Shown: one piece after another, positions 57,838-64,000 of the stretch
Layout of the letters: every line of letters begins with the position of its first letter
How positions within the stretch are numbered: position 1 is the stretch's first letter
From: Leucobacter tardus
GTDB taxonomy: Bacteria > Actinomycetota > Actinomycetes > Actinomycetales > Microbacteriaceae
Direction of reading: 5' to 3'
DNA length: 64,000 bases
NCBI RefSeq assembly: GCF_017583045.1
Contig: NZ_JAGFBF010000004.1
Coordinates: 124,001-188,000 of the forward strand
Notes under the pieces: model-generated
Database searches by the model: none
The model's input: the letters and a program-made list of their open reading frames with translations, nothing else
Told to the model about the DNA's origin: nothing
Program-made: the position numbers and the translations under genes

Positions 57838-58935
57838 ATGCGGGATCCGGGGGCCGAGCGTCGGCGCAGCAGACTCACCATCGGGTTCGCGATCGCGGCG
57901 CTGCTCGTTCTCGTCGCCGCCGTGACGCCCTCGCCGTACGTCGTCGAGCGCCCCGGACCGGTGATCGACACGCTCGGCGACGTCCAGGTCGAGGGAGAGG
58001 ACGTGCCGGTCCTGTCCATATCGGGTGCCGAGAGCTTTCCGACGACGGGCTCGCTCTCGCTCACGAGCGTCACGCTGATCGGCGGGCCCGAGCATCCGAC
58101 GAAGTGGTTGTCACTGGTCGCGCCGCTCTTCGACCGCGATCAGCGGATCGCTCCGCGGACCGAGTTCTACCCGGAAGGCGTCTCGGAGGAGCAGCGGACC
58201 GCGGTCAACACCGCGATGATGGGCTCGTCTCAGACGCAGGCCGCTGCCGCCGCCGCCCGGGCGCTCGGCGAACCGGTGACCGCGCGCGTACTGGTCGCCG
58301 ATGTTCTCGCGGACGGTCCGGGGGAGGGCGTGCTCGAGCCCGAGGACGAGATCCGCACGGTGAACGGGGCCTCGGTCTCCGACGTGGATGAGCTCAGGGC
58401 GGCAGTCGCCGAGGGCGGCGACGCTCCGGTCGAGCTCGGGATCCTGCGCGGCGGCGATGCGGTCACGGTGTCGGTCGTGCCTGAGACACCCGACGGATCC
58501 GATACTCCGGTCATCGGTGTGTCGATCGGCGTCGACTACGACCTGCCATTCGCACTTGACTCGAGTCTCGAGGACATCGGAGGCCCCAGCGCCGGAATGA
58601 TCTTCGCTCTCGCCATCTACGACAAGCTCACCCCCGAGTCGCTCACGGCGGACCGGGCCATTGCCGGCACGGGCACCATCGACGGTGAGGGGCGCGTCGG
58701 TGGTATCGGCGGACTCCCGCAGAAGATCGCCGGTGCCGCGACGGCCGATGCCGAGCTGTTCCTCATGCCGGCTGAGAACTGCGGCGACCTCCCGAAGCGG
58801 CCTCCCGATGACCTCGTGATCACGCCGGTGGCCACGCTCGACGACGCCCTCTCGGCGGTCTCGGCGTTCACCTCGGGTGAGGATGTGCCCGGGCCGGAGA
58901 CGTGCGACACCGCCGCCGCGACGGCTGCCGAGTAA
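57838..58935 (+). CDS. ylbL: YlbL-type membrane PDZ-Lon protease (S16 family)
   Basis: A membrane-anchored Lon-like protease without ATPase. The 365-residue product has one N-terminal helix (residues 12-30), an extracytoplasmic region, a PDZ domain (about 145-215, with PGEGVLEPEDEIRTVNG) and a C-terminal S16 domain with Ser251 in EDIGGPSAGM and Lys296 in GGIGGLPQKI, the catalytic dyad. In Bacillus YlbL degrades the DNA-damage cell-division inhibitor YneA, which suits the repair genes upstream. ATG after GGAGGAGAAGG. The same order (ylbL next to UPF0182) is found as Rv3194c-Rv3193c. Confidence 0.92.
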   Translation: MRDPGAERRRSRLTIGFAIAALLVLVAAVTPSPYVVERPGPVIDTLGDVQVEGEDVPVLSISGAESFPTTGSLSLTSVTLIGGPEHPTKWLSLVAPLFDRDQRIAPRTEFYPEGVSEEQRTAVNTAMMGSSQTQAAAAAARALGEPVTARVLVADVLADGPGEGVLEPEDEIRTVNGASVSDVDELRAAVAEGGDAPVELGILRGGDAVTVSVVPETPDGSDTPVIGVSIGVDYDLPFALDSSLEDIGGPSAGMIFALAIYDKLTPESLTADRAIAGTGTIDGEGRVGGIGGLPQKIAGAATADAELFLMPAENCGDLPKRPPDDLVITPVATLDDALSAVSAFTSGEDVPGPETCDTAAATAAE

Positions 58936-59037
58936 CGGTACGTCGAGGGGGTATAACGATCCCCTGATCCCGGCGATCCGCGGACCACCCGACCGGTAGG
59001 GTGGACAGCGTCCCCGTACCTATACGAAAGTTCAGAC

Positions 59038-62034
59038 GTGACCGACCAGAACAGTTCTGCTCCGGCCGCCCGTCAGCGCCGACTCTCACCACTCGTCCTC
59101 ACCGTGATTATCGTCGCGGTGCTCATCGTTGCGTTCCTCGGGTTCGCTTCGGTGTTCACCGAGGTGCAGTGGTACCGACAGCTCGGATTCCTCCCGGTGC
59201 TCGCGACGCAGTGGATCGCTGCTGCCGTGATGTTTGCCGTCGGATTCATCGCGATGGCCGTCCCGGTATTCTTCTCCATCGATTTCGCGTACCGGAAGCG
59301 GCCGGTGTACGCCCGCCTCACGGCGCAGCTCGACCGCTATCAAGAGATGATCGAGCCCCTCCGCCGCGTGGTGAAGTGGGGCCTCCCGATCGTGATCGGC
59401 ATCATCGGCGGTATGACCGCTGCGGCCTCCTGGCAGCGTGTGCTGCTGTGGATGAATCGTGAGGGCACGGGTCAGGTCGACCCGCAGTTCAACCTCGACG
59501 TCTCGTTCTTCATGTTCGACCTGCCGCTGCTGCGCGGTGTCGTGGGCTTCGCTTCGGCCGTCGTGCTGACTTCGCTCATCTTGGGTGCCGCCACGAGCTA
59601 CCTCTACGGGGGCATCTCGATCAACGGGCGCGAAGTGCGTGTGTCGAAGGCGACGCGCATCCAGGCCGCCGTGCTGGCGTTCCTGTATCTCGCCCTCCAG
59701 GGCGTGAGTCTCTGGCTCGATCAGTACGCGACCCTCACGGACCCGCAGGGGCTGCTGACCGGTGCGATGTACAGCGACGTGTTCGCCGTGATCCCCGGCA
59801 AGCAGATTCTCGCCGGTATCGCCATCCTGATCGCCCTGCTCTTCCTGATCACCTCCTTCACCGGGAAATGGCGGTTGCCGGTCATCGGCACGGCGCTCTT
59901 CCTCGCATCCAGTCTCGTGCTGGGTGTCGGATACCCCTGGGCCATTCAGCAGTTCCGCGTCACCCCCGACGAGGGCAGCCTCGAGTCCGAGTACATCGAG
60001 CGCAACATGGCGGCGACGCGCGCGGCGTACGGGGTCGACGAGGTCGAGCAGGAGTCGTACGACGCGACCACCGACACCGAGTCGGGCGCGCTGCGCGACG
60101 ATGCAGTGGCTACGGCCAACATCCGCATCATGGACCCCGAAGTCATCTCCCGCACCTTCGCGCAGCTCGAGCAGAGCCGTCAGTACTACACGTTCCCGAA
60201 TTCGCTGAACGTCGACCGGTACGTCATCGACGGCCAGGTCGAGGACACGGTGTCCGCGATCCGCGACGTCAATGTCGAGTCCCAGAGCGGGTGGTACAAC
60301 CAGACGCTCGTCTATACCCACGGGTACGGTCTCGTCGCCGCGTACGGTAACCAGCGCTCGCCGGGCGGTGAGCCGGTCTTCCTGGAGAACGGCATTCCAA
60401 CGAGCGGCATGCTCGGCGAATTCGAGCCCCGCGTGTACTTCGGTATGAACTCGCCGCCGTACTCGATCGTCGGTGGCGAGCGCGACCGTCCGATCGAGGT
60501 CGACTACCCGGCAGACGCCGAAACGGCTGCCGAGGCGAGTGCCGATGAAGACGCGGTCGAGGCCGAGCCCGCCGAGGGCGAAGACGCCGTGGTCGAAGAG
60601 GCTGAGGGTGCCGATGGTGAACGTCAGAACCTCACGACCTTCAGCGGAGACGGCGGGCCGGAACTCAGCAACGCCTTCGTGAAGCTGCTGTACGCGCTGA
60701 AGTTCCAGGACTTCGAGGTCGTTCTCTCGGGCGCCGTCGTCGACGGGTCGCAGATCCTCTACGATCGCAACCCGGTCGAGCGCATCCAGAAGGTCGCGCC
60801 GTACCTGACGATGGACTCGTCGCCGATCGCCTCGGTCGTCGATGGGCGAGTCGTCTGGATCGTGGACGGGTACACCACCTCGGCTGATTACCCCTACTCC
60901 GAGGTGCGCGACTTCAACGCCATGAAGGTCGACGCCGATACCGACAACCAGTCGATGACGCAGAACCCGATCAACTACATCCGGAACTCGGTGAAAGCCA
61001 CGGTGGACGCCTACGACGGCAGTGTGAAGCTGTACGCGTGGGACACCGAGGACCCGATCCTGAAGGCCTGGGACAAGATCTACCCGGGGATGCTGACCGA
61101 TCAGTCGGAGATGAGCGCGGATCTGCTGAGCCACGTGCGGTACCCCACCGACCTGTTCAAGGCGCAGCGAGACATCCTGTCGCGCTACCACGTCAGCGGC
61201 CCGGGCGTCTTCTACTCGTCCGAGGATGCGTGGCGTACGCCTGACGATCCGGTGAGCGCCGCGGGTGGGGAGACCAACGCTGCCCCGCAGCCGCCGTACT
61301 ACCTGACGCTGTCGGCGGGAGACGAGGATCCGAACTTCTCGATCTACTCGACCTACATTCCGGACGCCACGGGTGAGGGGTCGCGAGACATCCTTACCGG
61401 TTACCTCGCCGCGAACTCCAACGCGGGTGATCAAGCCGGAGAGGTGGCGGAGGAGTACGGCCGACTGAAGCTGCTCACTCTGCCGCGCGGGGACACGGTG
61501 CCAGGCCCCGGTCAGGTGCAGAACTCCTACAACACCGACCCCACGGTGTCGACGGAGCTCAACATCCTGCGGCAGGGAGAGACCCGAGTCATCAGCGGTA
61601 ACCTGCTGACCCTCCCGGTCGGCGGCGGTCTGCTCTACGTGCAGCCGGTGTACATCGAGGCCTCCTCGGGCACGAGCTTCCCGCTCCTGCAGAAGGTGCT
61701 GGTCTCCTTCGGCGACAAGATCGCGTTCGAGGACACGCTCGACGATGCGCTCGACGAGCTCTTCGGCGGCGACTCGGGAGCGAGTGCCGGTGACCAGGAG
61801 GTCGTTCCCGAGGACACGGTGGAGGGCGAGACTCCCGCGGACGGCGGCGAGACCGAGACTCCGGCTCCGACTCCGGAGGCCACGGTCGACGACGCGCTGC
61901 GCGACATGCAGTCCGCGCTCGAGGATCGCGATGCCGCCATGGCGGACGGCGACTGGACCGCATACGGTGAAGCCGACGAGCGCCTGAAGCAGGCGATCGA
62001 GCAGGCGATCTCGAATGAGGCCGACGGGGAGTAA
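59038..62034 (+). CDS. UPF0182 family membrane protein
   Basis: A 998-residue protein with about seven hydrophobic segments in the first 320 residues, starting VLTVIIVAVLIVAFLGF, and a large extracytoplasmic remainder, matching the UPF0182/COG1615 family (Rv3193c). Motifs include EVQWYRQLGF near residue 40 and WIVDGYTTSADYPYSE near 610. Two acidic low-complexity stretches occur, one at about 485-535 inside the soluble domain and one near 915-955. The function is unknown. GTG start at 59038 with no clear Shine-Dalgarno; CTATAC lies about 14 nt upstream. It ends the conserved cluster. Confidence 0.92.
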   Translation: MTDQNSSAPAARQRRLSPLVLTVIIVAVLIVAFLGFASVFTEVQWYRQLGFLPVLATQWIAAAVMFAVGFIAMAVPVFFSIDFAYRKRPVYARLTAQLDRYQEMIEPLRRVVKWGLPIVIGIIGGMTAAASWQRVLLWMNREGTGQVDPQFNLDVSFFMFDLPLLRGVVGFASAVVLTSLILGAATSYLYGGISINGREVRVSKATRIQAAVLAFLYLALQGVSLWLDQYATLTDPQGLLTGAMYSDVFAVIPGKQILAGIAILIALLFLITSFTGKWRLPVIGTALFLASSLVLGVGYPWAIQQFRVTPDEGSLESEYIERNMAATRAAYGVDEVEQESYDATTDTESGALRDDAVATANIRIMDPEVISRTFAQLEQSRQYYTFPNSLNVDRYVIDGQVEDTVSAIRDVNVESQSGWYNQTLVYTHGYGLVAAYGNQRSPGGEPVFLENGIPTSGMLGEFEPRVYFGMNSPPYSIVGGERDRPIEVDYPADAETAAEASADEDAVEAEPAEGEDAVVEEAEGADGERQNLTTFSGDGGPELSNAFVKLLYALKFQDFEVVLSGAVVDGSQILYDRNPVERIQKVAPYLTMDSSPIASVVDGRVVWIVDGYTTSADYPYSEVRDFNAMKVDADTDNQSMTQNPINYIRNSVKATVDAYDGSVKLYAWDTEDPILKAWDKIYPGMLTDQSEMSADLLSHVRYPTDLFKAQRDILSRYHVSGPGVFYSSEDAWRTPDDPVSAAGGETNAAPQPPYYLTLSAGDEDPNFSIYSTYIPDATGEGSRDILTGYLAANSNAGDQAGEVAEEYGRLKLLTLPRGDTVPGPGQVQNSYNTDPTVSTELNILRQGETRVISGNLLTLPVGGGLLYVQPVYIEASSGTSFPLLQKVLVSFGDKIAFEDTLDDALDELFGGDSGASAGDQEVVPEDTVEGETPADGGETETPAPTPEATVDDALRDMQSALEDRDAAMADGDWTAYGEADERLKQAIEQAISNEADGE

Positions 62035-62054
62035 CGCTCTCCTGGTGATGTGCA

Positions 62055-62089
62055 CAGCGGAGGTCGGGCGTCATGCCCGGCCTCCGCTG
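62055..62089 (+). terminator. Hairpin after the UPF0182 gene
   Basis: Fifteen-bp stem (CAGCGGAGG... with ...CCTCCGCTG, one wobble) and a GTCAT loop, 20 nt after the stop. Likely terminator although no U-run follows. Confidence 0.6.
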
Positions 62090-62433
62090 CTGCATGGTGC
62101 GGCGGGTGAGGGCGGCATCGAGTTCAGCGCAACACACTGCGTGTCGCCGAACTGCGTGATGCGTGCCACCGTGTGGGATCGCGCATGCTGCACGGAGGGG
62201 CACTCGCCGCCGACCAGGAACACCATGCAGTGCCGAAGAGTGATCGCCGTCGCGCTGGGCGCTGTTGCCGGACTCGCTCCGCTGCAACACGGCCTCCGTC
62301 GTTCGCAATGGCTGGAGGTGCCCGGTCTCGTGCAATTCACGTTCGCTCAAGTGCGTGTCTGCGCTGATCTCATCGCGGCTGGAGCGTTCGCGTTGTCCGC
62401 GATGCACATCGACTGGGCGATCATGGATGAGGG

Positions 62434-62538
62434 GTGGGGGTATCGGACAAACTCGAGGTCCTGAGCGGGACGATCCTTCTCGCGGAAGTGACCGTCGCCT
62501 CCGCGATTCTGATCGGTGCGGGTGTGACCGCCAGCTGA
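62434..62538 (+). CDS. Possible 34-residue hydrophobic peptide (weak)
   Basis: A GTG at 62434 preceded by GGATGAGG opens a 34-codon frame: a short charged start (SDKLE) followed by a hydrophobic stretch LLAEVTVASAILIGAGVTAS. The composition is that of a single membrane helix. No homologue is recognised and the frame is short enough to be chance; it could also be a remnant of a membrane-protein gene. Confidence 0.2.
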   Translation: MGVSDKLEVLSGTILLAEVTVASAILIGAGVTAS

Positions 62539-62712
62539 TGGCAACGGCGACGCACCGTTCCGCCGACGACGCCGAGCGTGCCTCGAGTCACGCTCATCCG
62601 CGGGAGACCCGGCCGAGCGACTGACGGCTCCGGACTGCTCGATCCGTTCGTCCCCATGGTCGAGTTGCGGGGAAGCATCGATATGGACTCCGGCGCTCCA
62701 AGGACACACAAA

Positions 62713-62746
62713 AAAGAGGTACTGGGGGTGATCCCAGTACCTCTTT
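62713..62746 (-). terminator. Intrinsic terminator of the initiator tRNA
   Basis: Perfect 14-bp stem (AAAGAGGTACTGGG and its complement) with a 6-nt loop. On the minus strand it is followed by a run of six T, a canonical intrinsic terminator about 25 nt after the tRNA 3' end. Confidence 0.92.
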
Positions 62747-62771
62747 CGGTGCCGCTTGCGGCGTATTCTCG

Positions 62772-62845
62772 TTGCGGGGGCAGGATTTGAACCTACGACC
62801 TCCGGGTTATGAGCCCGGCGAGCTACCGAACTGCTCCACCCCGCG
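62772..62845 (-). tRNA. Initiator tRNA-fMet (CAT anticodon)
   Basis: The minus strand folds as a 74-nt tRNA without encoded CCA. The acceptor stem CGCGGGG pairs with CCCCGC leaving the C1-A72 mismatch that marks initiators, and the anticodon stem has three consecutive G-C pairs (GGG-CTCATAA-CCC). The T-loop is GGTTCAAATCC. Both features distinguish it from elongator tRNA-Met. Confidence 0.96.
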
Positions 62846-63010
62846 GCACAAGAATTAACTTTAGCACGGTGTTCAGGGCAATGCAAAACGGGCCCAGACT
62901 GCAGTCGGTCGAGGGGTCGAACGCCCTGTGGAGAGCGCGCTCGTTCGTGTCCGATTCCGCGAACGATGGGGGTGAGCGGCGCACCCGTCGTCGCGAGAGG
63001 AGAGTGCCCT

Positions 63011-64000
63011 GTGAAATCTCACGCGACCACCACCGGCCGCAGAACAGCGCGGTGCATAGCGCTTGGAATCGTATTCGCACTGATGTGGATGATACTGCCG
63101 CACGCCGACCCTCCAGGAGTCGCCGCAAGCCGCGGTCACATGCTCAACGTCGGCGGCTGGATGGTCGGTACGTTCATCTCGTCGAACGGAGCTCACACGT
63201 ACTGCGTGGAACCGGGAACCTCGGAGCCCGTCGCCGCACAGCAGAAACCGCGCAAGACCGGCACCCTGCCGGGGTACTCGGGCTATCAGCCGGACTCCAC
63301 GGGGTGGAACGGCCGAGTGACCAGTGGTCCGGCATCGGGCGAAACGGTTCGGCGCATGAACTACGTCATGTGGAAATACGGCCGCACGACCGATGCGGCG
63401 CAAGCCGCGAGCGTCCAGTTCGCGGTGTGGTTCATCCGCGACGACCCCGGCGTGCGCGAGTGGTTGAACCATCGGGTGAAGTGGGTGCGGGACCATGGAC
63501 ACGGCGCCGTCATCAGTCGCGCTCAAGACTATGCGGCCGAGGCCCGTCAACAGGCCCGGGCGCCTCAACAGCCGAAACCCGGTGCACTGAAGTTCAGCGA
63601 GCGGCGCCTCACGACCGATGCGTCCGGCGTCACCTCCGGGAGCGGGGTCGTCGCCTTCCCCGCAGGCACCACGAAAGTGACGATCTCGGGTGCCGTGTTC
63701 GCAGGTGGGAAGACGGTGCTGGCGAACCCCTCGCAGCGCGCGGGTCGGGCATCGTGGACGGTACCGATGCACGCGAAGGCGTGGCAGCGCCACCACGAGG
63801 TCTCCGCCAGTGCCACCTGGGAGGGACGGTCCTCTGGCTGGCCAGCCAGCGTGGTGGTCCACCCCGCGTCGCAGCAGAATCAGCAGTGGCTGGGCTCCGG
63901 GGTTTCACCGGTCAATGACACCGTACGCGCTGACCTGAAACCGATCTCGACTCGGTTCGACAGCCAGTTCGCCCCCGAACTCAGCACTGAGGTCCCTGAA
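63011..64000 (+). CDS. Secreted protein with probable thioester domain (3' truncated by window edge)
   Basis: The frame stays open for 330 codons to the window end. The GTG at 63011 follows AGAGGAGAG. Residues 1-39 form a signal peptide: basic TTTGRRTAR, hydrophobic IALGIVFALMWMIL, and a VAA cleavage site before SRG. The mature N-terminus has AHTYCVEPG with Cys65 and, later, AASVQFAVWFI with Gln136. This Cys/Gln spacing with an aromatic before Cys and QxAVW is the pattern of thioester (TQXA/TED) domains, which form an internal Cys-Gln bond for covalent adhesion in Gram-positive surface proteins. A helical Gln/Ala-rich linker (near residues 170-190) and a beta-rich region follow. Any sortase signal lies beyond the edge. 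Confidence 0.72.
   Translation, partial: MKSHATTTGRRTARCIALGIVFALMWMILPHADPPGVAASRGHMLNVGGWMVGTFISSNGAHTYCVEPGTSEPVAAQQKPRKTGTLPGYSGYQPDSTGWNGRVTSGPASGETVRRMNYVMWKYGRTTDAAQAASVQFAVWFIRDDPGVREWLNHRVKWVRDHGHGAVISRAQDYAAEARQQARAPQQPKPGALKFSERRLTTDASGVTSGSGVVAFPAGTTKVTISGAVFAGGKTVLANPSQRAGRASWTVPMHAKAWQRHHEVSASATWEGRSSGWPASVVVHPASQQNQQWLGSGVSPVNDTVRADLKPISTRFDSQFAPELSTEVPE

Larger units (their letters stand above)
62035..62771. other. 737-nt intergenic stretch without a confident gene
   Basis: Between the UPF0182 gene and the initiator tRNA. It holds a hairpin at 62055-62089, the tRNA terminator at 62713-62746, and open frames on both strands (for example 62015-62464 plus, Cys-rich and unlike known families) that show no recognisable domain, no good ribosome-binding site and mixed codon bias. 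It may be a decayed gene remnant. One tiny hydrophobic reading frame is listed separately. Confidence 0.5.

Noticed and set aside
62015-62464. 149-codon plus-strand frame after the UPF0182 gene as a gene
   Set aside because: It starts inside the previous gene, is Cys-rich with no domain, crosses a terminator hairpin and lacks a ribosome-binding site.

Overview
The window is a GC-rich actinobacterial chromosome segment. Gene content, gene order and protein motifs point to Micrococcales, most likely Microbacteriaceae (Leucobacter-like; the genus cannot be fixed by eye). Most of it is core genome. I see no prophage, insertion sequence or CRISPR array.

Layout. 1-1981: 3' end of fusA, then tuf, closed by a strong tandem hairpin. 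2212-5111: an unexpected two-gene polysaccharide unit, a FlaA1/PglF/CapD-type nucleotide-sugar dehydratase/epimerase and a WecA/MraY-type polyprenyl-phosphate sugar-phosphate transferase, between tuf and the S10 operon. 5128-14872: S10 and spc operons (rpsJ to rplO) behind a roughly 300-nt structured leader; rpsN is missing between rplE and rpsH. 15058-17807: secY-adk-map with their own promoter. 17814-20975: infA-rpmJ-rpsM-rpsK-rpoA-rplQ. 21090-24525: truA, rplM-rpsI and glmM. 24597-30647: coaA (minus strand), glmS, acpS, and the t6A tRNA-modification set tsaE-tsaB-rimI-tsaD. 30731-33451: two small DUF4190-type membrane proteins, a THUMP-like methyltransferase, and groES under a perfect CIRCE operator. 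33541-40212: rarD, then guaB-guaB3-SURF1-DUF3817-guaA. 40333-44545: a BI-1/YccA membrane protein, a glycerophosphodiester phosphodiesterase, and a DmdA/GcvT-like one-carbon enzyme with an upstream IclR regulator.

44652-62034 is an actinobacterial genome-maintenance and proteostasis neighbourhood also known from Mycobacterium (Rv3202c-Rv3193c): AdnA-AdnB helicase-nucleases, NudC, UvrD2, a cyclodehydratase/TOMM-like protein, a DUF2342-type metalloprotease, the YlbL PDZ-Lon protease and a UPF0182 membrane protein. Several members depart from the textbook form: NudC has lost its four zinc cysteines, UvrD2 ends without an HRDC domain, and the phosphotransferase-fold protein between adnB and nudC has lost its catalytic residues. 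The window ends with an initiator tRNA-fMet (minus strand) and the 5' part of a secreted protein with a probable internal thioester domain (Cys65/Gln136), cut by the window edge.

Regulation readable by eye includes promoters for the S10, secY, infA, groES and DmdA-like units, a candidate IclR operator, several intrinsic terminators, and a recurring pattern of start codons 6-7 nt after a -10-like hexamer, suggesting leaderless mRNAs.
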